Below are positions 20,470-30,433 of a stretch of DNA of 64,000 bases, piece by piece (within the stretch, counting starts at the first letter, position 1; each line of letters starts with the position of its first letter). The position numbers and the translations under genes were made by a program. The stretch covers positions 2,480,001-2,544,000 of the forward strand of contig NZ_QTSU01000001.1 of NCBI RefSeq assembly GCF_003382365.1. Direction: 5' to 3'. The notes below the pieces were generated by a model. That model was not told where the DNA came from. It saw nothing but the letters and a program-made list of their open reading frames with translations, and made no database searches. Source of the DNA: Lysobacter silvisoli (GTDB lineage Bacteria; Pseudomonadota; Gammaproteobacteria; Xanthomonadales; Xanthomonadaceae).

Positions 20470-20690
20470 CGGGTCAGCCTCAGGCCGGTCTCCGGGCTTG
20501 CAAGCGAGGGCCTCCAGCCCTCCGGTCCGCGCCTTCCCATGCCTGCGCACAGTGGCTTCGTTGCGGATCGTTCGTCTTGCTTACCGTTGCGGGGGCAGCT
20601 CCGGACTGGCCGCCGCTCCGTTCGGAGGGCTGGCGCACCGGATTCCCGTTTCAATCGCCGGCAGGGCCGGCAATCACCTCAAGCCCGGCC
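20470..20690 (-). ncRNA. Cobalamin riboswitch (B12 element)
   Basis: Read on the minus strand the leader contains the conserved B12 box AAGCCCGGAGACCGGCCTG (plus-strand 20481-20499), the core GCCCCCGCAACGGTAAG (about 20588-20605), GCCACTG and ATGGGAAGGCG segments, and an upstream GAAACGGGAA-CCGGTGCG region (about 20630-20650) after a P1/P2-like CCGGC hairpin. This is the standard adenosylcobalamin riboswitch architecture. It should repress btuB and the downstream btuM/cob genes when cobalamin is plentiful. The expression platform is between about 20355 and 20470; no U-tract terminator is obvious, so control of ribosome access is more likely. Confidence 0.95.
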
Positions 20691-20840
20691 ATGTTAGCAG
20701 CCGGCGCAAGCTCGCCCGCATGACGGTTCGGCATGAGCGCGGGGCCCTCGCCGGCGGCCCGATGAGCCACTGGACGGCACCTGGGCACACCCAATGTTCA
20801 AAACCATGACGTACGGCCATTTCCTCATAACCCTTCGCGT

Positions 20841-20869
20841 TTGACCCGATTGTTATGACCGTGTTAAAC
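20841..20869 (+). promoter_or_regulatory. Candidate sigma-70 promoter of the TonB receptor gene
   Basis: TTGACC (20841-20846), a 17-base gap, then TTAAAC (20864-20869), 46 bases before the ATG at 20916. The -35 is good, the -10 is weak. The region 20700-20915 between the riboswitch and this gene otherwise holds nothing I recognise. Confidence 0.35.
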
Positions 20870-20915
20870 CCGAATGACATCGTTACCAATCCCATGCCGC
20901 AAGGAGCCGCGCACC

Positions 20916-23297
20916 ATGTCCGTAGTCTTTCGCGCCGTCCGTCGTCCGCTCGCACTCGCCCTGCTCGCCGCCCTGACCGCCCCCGCCTACGCCCAGGACG
21001 CGGCCCCCGCAGAACCCGCCGCCGAGGCGCACAACCTGGATCAGGTGATCGTCACCGGCACCCGGGTCAGCGACCGCACCGTGGCCGAGTCCAGCGCGCC
21101 GATCGACATCATCACCCCCGAGGCGCTGGAGGCCACCGGCACGGTCGAACTGGCCACCGCGCTGGCGCGCGCCCTGCCCTCGCTGAACTTCCCGCGCCCG
21201 GCGATCACCGACGGCACCGACGCGGTGCGCCCGGCGCAGCTGCGCGGCCTGGCCCCGGACCAGGTGCTGGTGCTGGTCAACGGCAAGCGCCGCCACACCA
21301 CCGCGCTGATCAACCTCAACGGCAGCCAGGGCCGCGGCTCCTCGCCGGTGGACCTCAACGCGATCCCGATCGCCTCGATCGAACGCGTGGAAGTGCTGCG
21401 CGACGGCGCCTCGGCGCAGTACGGCTCCGACGCGATCGCCGGCGTGGTCAACGTGGTGCTCAAGGGCAGCGACCACGGCGGCAGCATCGCCGCGCGCTAC
21501 GGCCAGTACAGCGCCGGCGACGGCGAGCAGTACCAGCTTTCCGGCGACGCCGGCTTCAAGCTCGGCGACAACGGCAAGCTGCACCTGGCCGCGCAGGGCG
21601 GCCACCAGGATCAGACCAACCGCGCGCGCCCGTTCCAGGGCGTGGTCGAACAGCGCTACGGCGATCCCGAGATCGACCAGGGCGCACTGTCCTACAACGG
21701 CGAGTACAACCTGGCCGACTACCTGACCCTGTATTCCTTCGGCAGCTACAGCAAGCGCGACGTGCTCTCCAACGGCTATTTCCGCTTCGCCGCCGACCCG
21801 CGCAACATCCCCTCGATCTACCCCAACGGCTTCCTGCCGCAGATCCACAACATCAGCAAGGACCGCGCCGCCGTGGTCGGGCTGCGTTCGGAAACCGCCG
21901 GCGGCACCCAGATCGACCTGAGCTACAACTACGGCCATAACGAGCTCAGCTTCGACATCGAGAACACCCTTAACCGCAGCCTGGGCCCGACCTCGCCGAC
22001 GCAGTTCTACGCCGGCGCGCTGGAAGTCACCCAGCACGTGTTGAACCTGGACTTCGCCAAGCCGGTGGATTTCGGCTGGCAGTACCCGGTGACCTTCGCC
22101 TGGGGCGCGGAATGGCGCGGCGAGGAGTTCACCCAGCACGCGGGCGAGCCGCTGTCCTACGCCAACGGCGGCGTGGCCGCGCCCAACGGTCAGATCATTC
22201 CCGGTGCGCAGGTGTTCTCCGGCTTCCGCGCCAGCGATGCCGGCGATTTCGACCGCCACAGCTATTCGCTCTACCTGGACGTGGAAGCGGACCTGACGGA
22301 CAAATTCTCCGCAGGCATCGCCGCGCGCTTCGAGAGCTACAGCGATTTCGGAGACACCACCTCGGGCAAGCTGTCGGCGCGCTACGCCTTCACCGATAAG
22401 GTCGCGCTGCGCGCCACCGCCTCCACCGGCTTCCGCGCGCCCTCGCTGCAGCAGCAGTTCTTCCAGTCCATCGCCACCAACTTCATCAGCGGCGTGCCCT
22501 ACGAGATCGGCACCTTCCGCGTCGACAACCCGGCCGCGGTCGCGCTGGGCTCGGAGTCGCTGAAGGCCGAGGAATCCACCAACTACAGCCTGGGCCTGGT
22601 GCTGCAGCCGCGCGAAGGGCTGTACATCACCGTGGACGCGTACCAGATCAAGGTCGACGACCGCATCCTGCTGTCGGAAAACCTGACCAGCACCGCGGTG
22701 CGCAACTACCTGCAGGCCAACGGCTATCCGGGCATCGGCGGCGGCCGCTACTTCACCAACGCCGTGGACACCAAGACCCAGGGCGTGGACCTCATCGCCA
22801 CCCAGGCCTGGGAACTGGCCTCGGGCAAGTTCGACCTGACCTTGGGCTACAACTACTCCAAGACCGAGATCGAGCACATCGCGCCCAACCCGGCGCGGCT
22901 GACGGCGATCGACCCGGCCGCGGTGCGCATCGGCCGCACCGAGATCGGCCGCATCACCAAGGGCGCGCCCAAGGACAAGTTCTTCCTGGCCGGCGACTGG
23001 GACACCGGCAACTGGAGCTTCAACGCCACCGCCACCCGCTACGGCGAGTTCACCGAACTGCACGCCACCAACCCGGCGCTGGACCAGACGTTCAGCGCCA
23101 AGTGGACGCTGGACCTGGCCGCCACCTACCACCTGGGCAGCTGGGACTTCACTCTGGGCGGCGACAACGTGCTAGACGAATACCCCGACGAATCCAAGCT
23201 GGTGCTGGGCACGCGCAACTACCTGCCCTACAACACCGCTTCGCCGTTCGGCTTCAACGGCGCCTTCGTGTACGTGAAGGCCGGTTACAAGTGGTGA
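20916..23297 (+). CDS. TonB-dependent outer-membrane receptor
   Basis: A 793-residue receptor. Signal peptide to AYAQ (about residue 27), TonB box HNLDQVIVTGTRVSD (about 40-54), plug with PAQLRGLAPDQVLVLVNGKR (about 113-132) and IERVEVLRDGASAQYGSDAI (about 165), and a long beta-barrel ending in the aromatic C-terminus YVKAGYKW. The plug style (INLNGSQGRGSSPVDLNAIP) is common in large receptors of Xanthomonads and sphingomonads; the substrate cannot be told. An AAGGAG at 20901-20906 supports the ATG at 20916. It is divergent from btuB and has no linked transport genes. Confidence 0.9.
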   Translation: MSVVFRAVRRPLALALLAALTAPAYAQDAAPAEPAAEAHNLDQVIVTGTRVSDRTVAESSAPIDIITPEALEATGTVELATALARALPSLNFPRPAITDGTDAVRPAQLRGLAPDQVLVLVNGKRRHTTALINLNGSQGRGSSPVDLNAIPIASIERVEVLRDGASAQYGSDAIAGVVNVVLKGSDHGGSIAARYGQYSAGDGEQYQLSGDAGFKLGDNGKLHLAAQGGHQDQTNRARPFQGVVEQRYGDPEIDQGALSYNGEYNLADYLTLYSFGSYSKRDVLSNGYFRFAADPRNIPSIYPNGFLPQIHNISKDRAAVVGLRSETAGGTQIDLSYNYGHNELSFDIENTLNRSLGPTSPTQFYAGALEVTQHVLNLDFAKPVDFGWQYPVTFAWGAEWRGEEFTQHAGEPLSYANGGVAAPNGQIIPGAQVFSGFRASDAGDFDRHSYSLYLDVEADLTDKFSAGIAARFESYSDFGDTTSGKLSARYAFTDKVALRATASTGFRAPSLQQQFFQSIATNFISGVPYEIGTFRVDNPAAVALGSESLKAEESTNYSLGLVLQPREGLYITVDAYQIKVDDRILLSENLTSTAVRNYLQANGYPGIGGGRYFTNAVDTKTQGVDLIATQAWELASGKFDLTLGYNYSKTEIEHIAPNPARLTAIDPAAVRIGRTEIGRITKGAPKDKFFLAGDWDTGNWSFNATATRYGEFTELHATNPALDQTFSAKWTLDLAATYHLGSWDFTLGGDNVLDEYPDESKLVLGTRNYLPYNTASPFGFNGAFVYVKAGYKW

Positions 23298-23333
23298 GTT
23301 GAACGGCGCAGGCAGCGCGCTACGGCAAGCTCC

Positions 23334-23357
23334 GACGGCCCGGCACCCCGGGCCGTC
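23334..23357 (+). terminator. Hairpin after the TonB receptor gene
   Basis: A perfect 10-bp stem GACGGCCCGG / CCGGGCCGTC with a CACC loop, 36 bases after the stop. There is no U-run, so it may act with Rho or only stabilise the 3' end. Confidence 0.4.
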
Positions 23358-23396
23358 GTCGCATGAGCGGCCTGAGGGTTCGCAGTACCGCTCCAC

Positions 23397-23500
23397 ACCC
23401 CGTCATTCCGGCGCAAGCCGGAACCCGATCTTGCTCGGCCGCACGCCGTCGTGGCGGCAAAGCAAATGGGTTCCGGCTTGCGCCGGAATGACGGGAGAGG
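23397..23500. repeat. Inverted pair of REP-like ATTCCGGC hairpins
   Basis: Two units, CGTCATTCCGGCGCAAGCCGG (starting 23400) and its mirror GGTTCCGGCTTGCGCCGGAATG (about 23470-23493), form a BIME-like pair about 45 bases apart. A third unit lies at 8931-8950. The rest of the 23298-23632 gap contains the terminator-like hairpin at 23334 and nothing else I recognise. Confidence 0.7.
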
Positions 23501-23632
23501 TGGCGGCGGCGGCACCCCGCTCAACCTTTGGCACGCCTGCGCGCCGCTGCGGATCGGCTATAAGAGGTAACCCTGCCGTGCCCGGCGCCGGGTTGCCGGC
23601 GCCGCCCGCGGCTGCGCCCAAGGAGGGCCGCC

Positions 23633-25690
23633 ATGCGCGTCGCCGCTAGCCTGCTGCTGTCGTTCGCCTTGCCCGCCGTACTCGCGCTTTCGATCTCCGA
23701 CGCCCTGGCCGCACGCCGCGAACAGCTGGTGCTGATGCAGGGCAACGTCGCCGGCAAACAGGTGGTGGACACCGCCGCCGACGGCAGCGTGCAGGTCGAA
23801 TACCACTACACCGACCGCGGCCGCGGCGACCGCAGCAAGACCCGCTGGAAGCTCGCGGCCGACGGCACCCTGGCCGAGTACGAGGGCAGCGGCAACGACT
23901 ACCTGCTCAATCCCTTCGAAGAGCGCTACAGCCAGCGCGACGGCCTCGCCAGTTGGAAGAACCCCAGCGAACAGGGCGAACGCGCGCTGGGCGCGCCGGC
24001 GTTCTTCCTACCGCTGCAATCGCCGCCGGAAATATCCGGCGCGCTGGCACGCGCGCTGCTGCGCACGCCCGGCCAACGCCTGCCGGTGCTGCCGGCGGGA
24101 GAAGCGCGGCTGGAAACCGTGGGCCAGTACGAAGTCGCCGGCAAGCAGGGCCCGGTCAAGCTCAGCCTGCAGCGCATCAGCGGCCTGGATTTCACCCCGA
24201 ACTCGGCCTGGCTGCACGAAGACGGCTCCACCGCCGCGCTGATCTACGCCTCGGGCTGGTTCGTGGTTATCGACGAAGACCTCAAGGACGCGCTGCCCAA
24301 GCTGATGGAGCTGCAGGAACGCGCCGACGCGCAATGGGGCGCGCAGTTCGCCCAGCGTCTGACTCACGCGCCCAAAGGGCCGGTGCTGATCCGCAATGCG
24401 CGACTGTTCGATCCGCGCGATCTCAGCGCCACGCCCGGTACGAGCGTGCTGATCGAAGGCGAGCGCGTGATCCGCGTGGGTCCGGATGCGCAGGTCAAGG
24501 CGCCGGCCGACGCCGAAGTCGTCGACGCCGGCGGTCGCTTCCTGATGCCGGGCTTGTGGGACGTGCACAAGCACTACTCCTCGATCGCCGACGGCGCGTT
24601 GGACATCGCCAACGGCATCACCAGCTCGCGCGACATCGCCAACAACTTCGACACCTTCCCCGAGCGGGTCAGGCGCTTCGACGCCGGCAGCGAGATCGGC
24701 CCGCGCGTGCTCATGGCCGGCTTCATCGACGGCCCCGGCCCCTATGCCGGTCCGACCAAGATGTTGGTGGACACGCCCGAGGAAGCGATCAAGGCGGTGG
24801 ATTTCTACGCCGACCGCGGCTACATGCAGATCAAGACCTATTCCTCGCTCAAGCCCGAGCTGTTCCCGCTGATCGCCGACCGCGCCCATGCGCGCGGACT
24901 GCGCGTGAGCGGGCACGTGCCGGCCTTCATGTCGGCCAGGCAGTTCATCGAGGCCGGCGCGGACGAGCTGCAGCACTTCCTGTTCGTCGAACTCAACTTC
25001 ATGTACCCGCGCGTGCAGGACACCCGCACCAAGGCGCGCCTGACCGAGGTCGGCGAGCACGCGCACGAGTTCCCGCCGTCCAAACCGGAAGTGCGCGAGT
25101 TCATCGACTTCCTCAAGCGCCACCACACCGTGCTGGACCCGACCATGGCCTTGGCCGAAGACCTGTACGGCGGCGATCCCGACGCCAAGACCCCGCCCGG
25201 CCTGCGCGGCGTGGCCGAGCGCTTCCCGGCGCAGGCGCAGCGCAACCTGAGCTGGGGCGCACTGAAACCGCCGCACGGCAAGGAGGAGGCCTACGAGCAG
25301 GCGCTGCCGACCATGCTGCAGCTGTTGAGGGCCGTGCACGAGGCCGGCGTAACCATCCTGCCGGGCACCGATGCGCTGGCCGGCTACATGCTGCACGCCG
25401 AGCTGGAGGTCTACGCGCGCGCCGGCATTCCCAATGCCGAGGTGCTGCGCCTGGCCACGCTGACGCCGGCGCAGGTGCTGGGCGTGGACAAGGACCGCGG
25501 CGTCATCGCGCCCGGCAAGCTCGCCGACCTGGTCCTGATCGACGGCGATCCGCTGAGCGACATGCGCGACATCCGCAAGGTCGACGCGGTGTTCAAGGGC
25601 GGCAAGCGCTACGACCCGGCGGAGATCGAACGGGCGCTGGGGATCGTGCCCAGGAAGGAAGCGAAGGCGCAGGGAGGCGCTGCGCCGTGA
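23633..25690 (+). CDS. Exported metal-dependent amidohydrolase
   Basis: A 685-residue protein with a signal peptide (about 1-27, ending DALAA). Residues 27-245 form a non-catalytic N-terminal region of unknown role. From about residue 255 the amidohydrolase fold begins with GPVLIRNARLFD; metal ligands look intact: VHKH (His312, His314), Lys401 in QIKTYSS, His428 in SGHVPAF, His448 in LQHFLF, and Asp of ILPGTDAL (about 580). The C-terminal LTPAQVLGVDKDRGVIAPGK is the usual closing beta segment. Substrate unknown; periplasmic dipeptidases/prolidase-like and imidazolonepropionase-like enzymes share this layout. AAGGAGG sits before the ATG. The stop overlaps the next gene as GTGA. Confidence 0.85.
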   Translation: MRVAASLLLSFALPAVLALSISDALAARREQLVLMQGNVAGKQVVDTAADGSVQVEYHYTDRGRGDRSKTRWKLAADGTLAEYEGSGNDYLLNPFEERYSQRDGLASWKNPSEQGERALGAPAFFLPLQSPPEISGALARALLRTPGQRLPVLPAGEARLETVGQYEVAGKQGPVKLSLQRISGLDFTPNSAWLHEDGSTAALIYASGWFVVIDEDLKDALPKLMELQERADAQWGAQFAQRLTHAPKGPVLIRNARLFDPRDLSATPGTSVLIEGERVIRVGPDAQVKAPADAEVVDAGGRFLMPGLWDVHKHYSSIADGALDIANGITSSRDIANNFDTFPERVRRFDAGSEIGPRVLMAGFIDGPGPYAGPTKMLVDTPEEAIKAVDFYADRGYMQIKTYSSLKPELFPLIADRAHARGLRVSGHVPAFMSARQFIEAGADELQHFLFVELNFMYPRVQDTRTKARLTEVGEHAHEFPPSKPEVREFIDFLKRHHTVLDPTMALAEDLYGGDPDAKTPPGLRGVAERFPAQAQRNLSWGALKPPHGKEEAYEQALPTMLQLLRAVHEAGVTILPGTDALAGYMLHAELEVYARAGIPNAEVLRLATLTPAQVLGVDKDRGVIAPGKLADLVLIDGDPLSDMRDIRKVDAVFKGGKRYDPAEIERALGIVPRKEAKAQGGAAP

Positions 25691-25998
25691 GCGAGGACGC
25701 GTTCGATCTGGATCGCGCGGTGATGGAGTATCTGCGCGAGGACTACGGCCGCCATGGCAGCCGCATGGTGCCGGTCCAGGTTATCGCGCAGGCCCTGGAG
25801 CAGCGGCATCGGCGCGATGTCCTGGCCGAAGACGTCGCCGCCGAGGCGCTGCGCACGCGCTATGCGCAACGCGCCGCCGACGGCTCCGTGACCGGCATTT
25901 CGCCCTATGGTTTCGGCTTTCGGCTGGATCCACGCGCGCCGCATAGTGTGCAGTTGATGGCCGATGCGTATGAGCGTAGGGCGAGTTACGGGTACTGA
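25687..25998 (+). CDS. Small uncharacterised protein coupled to the amidohydrolase
   Basis: A 103-residue acidic/basic soluble protein, starting with GTG at 25687 in a four-base GTGA overlap. The visible pattern is a helical N-terminus (DLDRAVMEYLREDYG), a second helix (QVIAQALEQRHRRDV) and a closing region rich in aromatic residues (ISPYGFGFRLDP). No signal peptide or known motif. The coupling suggests it is real and expressed with the hydrolase. An alternative ATG at codon 13 would shorten it. Confidence 0.6.
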   Translation: MSEDAFDLDRAVMEYLREDYGRHGSRMVPVQVIAQALEQRHRRDVLAEDVAAEALRTRYAQRAADGSVTGISPYGFGFRLDPRAPHSVQLMADAYERRASYGY

Positions 25999-26032
25999 GC
26001 GGGACTGCGTTAGCGACGGGGAGTTGCGCCTG

Positions 26033-26519
26033 CCCTCACCCCAACCCCTCTCCCGCAAGCGGGAGAGGGGCTAAAGCAGCAAGCGGCGTCGAATGTATGC
26101 CCTCTCCCGTTCACGGGAGAGGGCTAGGGTGAGGGGGTGAGCGCGAAGCGCGAATGCTCTTGATCGGGTGCCGAACTTGCAGTCCGAAATGAAGACCCAG
26201 AGGGCGGCGCACAGGATGTGCGCCGTTTTTCGCTGGCACAGGATGTGCCATCGAAAAATCCCCGCGCCAACTCCGCTCTCGCACGGGAGCTCTGGCGAAG
26301 CGTTTTTCTTTGGTTACTTTCTTTTGACGCTTATCAAAAGAAAGTGACCCGGCCGCTTGCGGACGGAAGCTGTTGTTGTTGCTCCTAAGCAAGAGCAACA
26401 GCCAAAGCAAATCCCCCTCAATCCCCCTTTTTCAAAGGGGGAAGACAAGCAAAGGCGGAAGAGCAGAGATGCGCCGCAGCTGCGGATTCGCGGTCGCAGC
26501 TTGCGCAGCTCCTACACGG
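26033..26519 (+). repeat. Composite hairpin repeat, copy C
   Basis: Same modules and order as copies A and B: the GGGAGAGGGG hairpin pair (26046-26071, 26100-26123), GGCGCACA and GGCACA hairpins (26212-26258), the 16-bp stem 26312-26327/26334-26349, the GGCCGC-TT-GCGGACGG hairpin, the CCCCCTTTTTCAAAGGGGG module (26409-26444) and the GCTGCGGATTCGCGGTCGCA module (26476-26516). It lies between two genes that both point right, unlike the other copies. From 26520 to 26741 nothing further is recognised. Confidence 0.85.
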
Positions 26520-26741
26520 ATTTTGCGGCTTGCGCCGTTTCAATATCGAGGTCGCCGCCGCTTTCCGGACAGGGCTCGCAGCCTCACCCGCACCCTACGC
26601 CGCCGTTCATCGCCTGCCGCCGAGCGAGCGCGTTGGCGATCACAGATCGTCATGACGGGAGCCGATGCCAGGTCGCATGATGCGCCGCGCCAATGGCTAG
26701 CGTCTGGCGCTCCCCCGCACCCATCCCAAGGACGATCCCAC

Positions 26742-27503
26742 ATGAAACCGCAATCGCAGTTCCGCATCGCCTGCCTGGCCCTGGCCCTGCTGGCCGCGCC
26801 GGCCGCCGCCACCGAATGGAGTTACGAGCACGGCACCGAAAGCTGGGGCGCGCTAGATCCGGCCTTCGCCGCCTGCTCCTCCGGCACCCAGCAGTCGCCG
26901 GTCGACGTGGTCACCGGCAAGGCCCACAGCGGCACCCTGCCCGCGCTGAGCTTCCACTACGCCAGCAGCGCCGATTTCCACGTCGACCACCTCGGCCACA
27001 CCGTTCAGGCCGCCGTACCGGCCGGCAATACGCTGACCATCGGCAGCAAGACCTACCAGCTGCTGCAGTTCCACTTCCACACGCCCAGCGAGAACTTCAT
27101 CGACGGCGAGCAGTACCCGCTGGAGCTGCATCTGGTACACCGCGCCAGCGACCAGTCGCTGGCGGTGGTGGCGATCCTGTTCGACGAAGGCGCGGCCGAT
27201 CCGCAGCTGCAAAAGATCGTATCGGTACTGCCGCAGGAAGAAGGCCAGTCCGGCACGGTCAGCGGTTTCAACCTGCGTGCGCTGGTGCCGCATGGGCGCG
27301 TCTATCGCTTCAAGGGTTCGCTGACCACGCCGCCCTGCAGCGAAGGCGTGTCCTGGCATGTGGTCAATGCGCGCCGCAGCGCGTCGCTGCCGCAACTGGC
27401 GGCGTTCGCCCAGCTGTTCTCCGGTCCGCACTTCCCCGGCGGCAACCGCCGCCCGGTGCAGTCCTTGCACGGCCGCCGGCCGAGCTACCGCAGCGGCGAG
27501 TGA
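26742..27503 (+). CDS. Periplasmic alpha-class carbonic anhydrase
   Basis: A 253-residue zinc enzyme for CO2 hydration with a signal peptide ending AAPAAATE (about residue 24). The three zinc histidines are seen in QFHFHTPSEN (His111, His113) and LELHLVH (His130), with the TTPPCSEGVSW segment (about 202) of the substrate pocket and GTQQSPVDV near the N-terminus. Normal length for bacterial alpha enzymes. Likely periplasmic pH/CO2 control. An AAGGAC precedes the ATG. It converges with clpB, 48 bases between the stops. Confidence 0.94.
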   Translation: MKPQSQFRIACLALALLAAPAAATEWSYEHGTESWGALDPAFAACSSGTQQSPVDVVTGKAHSGTLPALSFHYASSADFHVDHLGHTVQAAVPAGNTLTIGSKTYQLLQFHFHTPSENFIDGEQYPLELHLVHRASDQSLAVVAILFDEGAADPQLQKIVSVLPQEEGQSGTVSGFNLRALVPHGRVYRFKGSLTTPPCSEGVSWHVVNARRSASLPQLAAFAQLFSGPHFPGGNRRPVQSLHGRRPSYRSGE

Positions 27504-27551
27504 GGCGCTACCCGGCATGGCGGATCGCTCCGCCATGCCGGTACCGGCGGC

Positions 27552-30137
27552 TCAGCCTTTGCGGAACACCAGGTGGCCGCCCTCTGCGTCCACCTGCACG
27601 GTATCGCCGCTGACGAACTCGCCGGCCAGGATGCGCTGCGCCAGCGGATTTTCCAGTTGCTGCTGCACCGCGCGCTTGAGCGGCCGCGCGCCGTACACCG
27701 GGTCGAACCCGACGTTGCCGATCAGCGCCAGGGCCTGGTCCGACAGCGCCAGCTTCAGCCCGCGCTCGGCCAGGCGCTTGTCCAGGCCGTGCAGCTGGAT
27801 GCGCGCGATCTCGCGGATCTGCGCCTTGTCCAAGGGGTGGAACACCACGATGTCGTCCAGGCGGTTGATGAACTCCGGACGGAAGTGCGCCTGCACCACG
27901 CCCATCACCGCGGCCTTCATCTGGGTGTAGCCCTCGGCGCTGTCGTCGCCGCCCAGCTCCTGGATCATCTGCGAACCCAGGTTGCTGGTCATCACGATCA
28001 CCGTGTTGCGGAAATCCACGGTGCGGCCCTGGCCGTCGGTGAGGCGGCCGTCGTCCAGCACCTGCAGCAGGATGTTGAACACGTCCGGATGCGCCTTCTC
28101 CACCTCGTCCAGCAGGATCACGCTGTAGGGGCGGCGGCGCACGGCCTCGGTCAGGTAGCCGCCTTCCTCGTAGCCCACATAGCCCGGAGGCGCGCCGACC
28201 AGGCGGCTGACCGAGTGCTTCTCCATGAACTCGCTCATATCGATGCGGACCATGGCGTCGGCGGAGTCGAACAGGAACTCGGCCAGCGCCTTGCTCAGCT
28301 CGGTCTTGCCCACGCCGGTGGGGCCCAGGAACAGGAACGAGCCGCTGGGGCGGTTGGGATCGGACAGGCCCGCGCGCGAGCGGCGCACGGCGTCGGAGAC
28401 CACTCGGATCGCCTCATCCTGTCCGACCACGCGCCGGTGCAGCACCTGCTCCATCTTCAGCAGCTTTTCGCGCTCGCCTTCCAGCATCTTCGACACCGGA
28501 ATGCCGGTCCAGCGCGCGACCACTTCGGCGATCTCCTCGGCGGTGACCTTGTCCTGCAGCAGCTTGAAGCCTTGGGTCTCGGCTTCCTGCGCGGCCTTGA
28601 GCTGCTTCTCCAGCTCCGGCAGCCGTCCGTACTGGATCTCGCTCATGCGCGCGTAGTCCTGCTGGCGCTGCGCCGCCTCCAGGTCGAGCTTGGCCTGCTC
28701 GATCTGCTCCTTGATCTTGGTCGCGCCCTGCAGGGTGGCCTTCTCGGCCTTCCACACCTCTTCCAGATCGTTGAACTCGCGCTCCAGGGTGGCGATCTCG
28801 GCTTCCAGGTCGGCCAGACGCTGCTTGGACGCGTCGTCCTTCTCCTTCTTCAGCGCCTCGCGCTGGATCTTGAGCTGGATCAGGCGGCGTTCCTTGCGGT
28901 CCAGCTCCTCGGGCTTGGAGTCGATCTCCATGCGGATGCGCGAGGCCGCCTCGTCCATCAGGTCGATGGCCTTGTCCGGCAGCTGGCGGTCGGCGATGTA
29001 GCGGTGCGAGAGCGTGGCCGCGGCGACGATGGCCGGGTCGGTGATCTCCACGCCGTGGTGCACGGCGTAGCGCTCCTTCAGGCCGCGCAGGATGGCGATG
29101 GTGTCCTCCACCGAAGGCTCGCCCACGAACACCTTCTGGAAGCGGCGCTCCAGCGCGGCGTCCTTCTCCACGTACTTGCGGTATTCGTCCAGCGTGGTCG
29201 CGCCGATGCAGTGCAGCTCGCCGCGCGCCAGCGCCGGCTTGAGCATGTTGCCCGCGTCCATGGCACCCTCGGCCTTGCCGGCGCCGACCATGGTGTGCAA
29301 TTCGTCGATGAACAGGATCACCTGGCCTTCGTTCTTGGCCAGGTCGTTGAGCACGGCCTTGAGCCGCTCCTCGAATTCGCCGCGGAACTTGGCGCCGGCG
29401 ATCAGCGCGCCCATGTCCAGCGACAGCACGCGCTTGCCGCGCAGGCCTTCGGGCACCTCGCCGTTGACGATGCGCTGCGCCAGGCCTTCGACGATCGCGG
29501 TCTTGCCCACGCCGGGCTCGCCGATCAGCACCGGGTTGTTCTTGGTCCGGCGTTGCAGCACCTGCACGGTGCGGCGGATTTCCTCGTCGCGGCCGACCAC
29601 CGGATCGAGCTTGCCGGACTCGGCGCGCGCGGTCAGGTCGATGCAGTACTTCTCCAGCGCCTGGCGCTGATCCTCGGCGTTTTCCGATTGCACGCTTTCG
29701 CCTCCACGCAGTTTGTCGATGGCCGGTTCCAGCTTGGCCTTGTTCGCGCCGGCGGCCTTGAGCGCGCGGCCGGCGTCGCCGCCGTCGTCCAGCGCCGCGA
29801 GCAGGAACAACTCGCTGGCGATGAAGGCATCGCCGCGTTGCTGGGCCAGCTTGTCGGCGACGTTGAGCAGGCGCGCCAGATCGTTGCTCAGCGACACGTT
29901 GCCGGCCTGGCCGGACACCTTGGGCAGCTTGTCCAGCGCCTCGCCCAGGCGCTCGCGCAGCAGCGGCACGTTGACGCCGGCCTGGGCCAGCAGCGGGCGG
30001 GTGCTGCCGCCGCTCTGGTCGAGCAGGGCCGCCAGCAGGTGCACGGGTTCGATGAGGCTGTGGTCGCGCCCGACCGCCAGCGATTGCGCGTCCGCCAGGG
30101 CCTGCTGGAAGCGCGAAGTCAGCTTGTCCATCCGCAT
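27552..30137 (-). CDS. clpB: ATP-dependent disaggregase ClpB
   Basis: A Hsp100 disaggregase of 861 residues (E. coli: 857) that works with DnaK on aggregated proteins. In order: Clp N-domain (starts [20 protein letters not shown]), AAA+ 1 with Walker [10 protein letters not shown] (about 205), the long coiled-coil M-domain (about 400-530, many Glu/Lys/Gln), AAA+ 2 with GPTGVGKTE (about 605) and a C-terminal ClpB D2-small domain. The M-domain distinguishes it from ClpA/ClpC. The ATG at 30137 matches the E. coli start. Transcribed alone from a heat-shock-type promoter at 30206-30233. Confidence 0.97.
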   Translation of the reverse strand: MRMDKLTSRFQQALADAQSLAVGRDHSLIEPVHLLAALLDQSGGSTRPLLAQAGVNVPLLRERLGEALDKLPKVSGQAGNVSLSNDLARLLNVADKLAQQRGDAFIASELFLLAALDDGGDAGRALKAAGANKAKLEPAIDKLRGGESVQSENAEDQRQALEKYCIDLTARAESGKLDPVVGRDEEIRRTVQVLQRRTKNNPVLIGEPGVGKTAIVEGLAQRIVNGEVPEGLRGKRVLSLDMGALIAGAKFRGEFEERLKAVLNDLAKNEGQVILFIDELHTMVGAGKAEGAMDAGNMLKPALARGELHCIGATTLDEYRKYVEKDAALERRFQKVFVGEPSVEDTIAILRGLKERYAVHHGVEITDPAIVAAATLSHRYIADRQLPDKAIDLMDEAASRIRMEIDSKPEELDRKERRLIQLKIQREALKKEKDDASKQRLADLEAEIATLEREFNDLEEVWKAEKATLQGATKIKEQIEQAKLDLEAAQRQQDYARMSEIQYGRLPELEKQLKAAQEAETQGFKLLQDKVTAEEIAEVVARWTGIPVSKMLEGEREKLLKMEQVLHRRVVGQDEAIRVVSDAVRRSRAGLSDPNRPSGSFLFLGPTGVGKTELSKALAEFLFDSADAMVRIDMSEFMEKHSVSRLVGAPPGYVGYEEGGYLTEAVRRRPYSVILLDEVEKAHPDVFNILLQVLDDGRLTDGQGRTVDFRNTVIVMTSNLGSQMIQELGGDDSAEGYTQMKAAVMGVVQAHFRPEFINRLDDIVVFHPLDKAQIREIARIQLHGLDKRLAERGLKLALSDQALALIGNVGFDPVYGARPLKRAVQQQLENPLAQRILAGEFVSGDTVQVDAEGGHLVFRKG

Positions 30138-30205
30138 GGAGGGTTCTCCGAAAGGTAGGTGGCGGCTGCGGCGCGAGTGTCGCGCGGGGACCGCGAATGA
30201 CCTGT

Positions 30206-30233
30206 TAATGCGGGCTGTGGCGGGTGTTTCAAG
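30206..30233 (-). promoter_or_regulatory. Sigma-32 (heat-shock) promoter of clpB
   Basis: On the minus strand CTTGAAA (30227-30233), 13 bases, then CCGCATTA (30206-30213). This is close to the sigma-32 consensus CTTGAAA-N13/14-CCCCATNT (only two of eight -10 positions differ), and lies 70 bases before the clpB ATG. Confidence 0.75.
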
Positions 30234-30376
30234 GCGCGGCGAGACGCGGGCGAGGCGGGGCTTCAGCGAAGGTGAGCTCGCCCATTCGCCCCTTTGGGAA
30301 AGGGGGCAGGCGCCTGGCGTTGAGGGGTGCAGGCAAGAGCGGCTGCGCGGGGGATTTGCTGTTTGCGGCGCTAAGA

Positions 30377-30413
30377 GCAAATCCCCCCTAGCCCCCCTTT
30401 TTCAAAGGGGGAG
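30377..30413. repeat. CCCCCTTTTTCAAAGGGGG module
   Basis: Stand-alone copy of one module of the composite repeat: AAATCCCCCCTAGCCCCCC followed by TTTTTCAAAGGGGGAG. Other copies are at 26409-26444, 37811-37845 and, split, at 7393-7503. It sits between clpB and gloA. Confidence 0.7.
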
Positions 30414-30433
30414 GGAACAAAAAGCGGGGAAAC

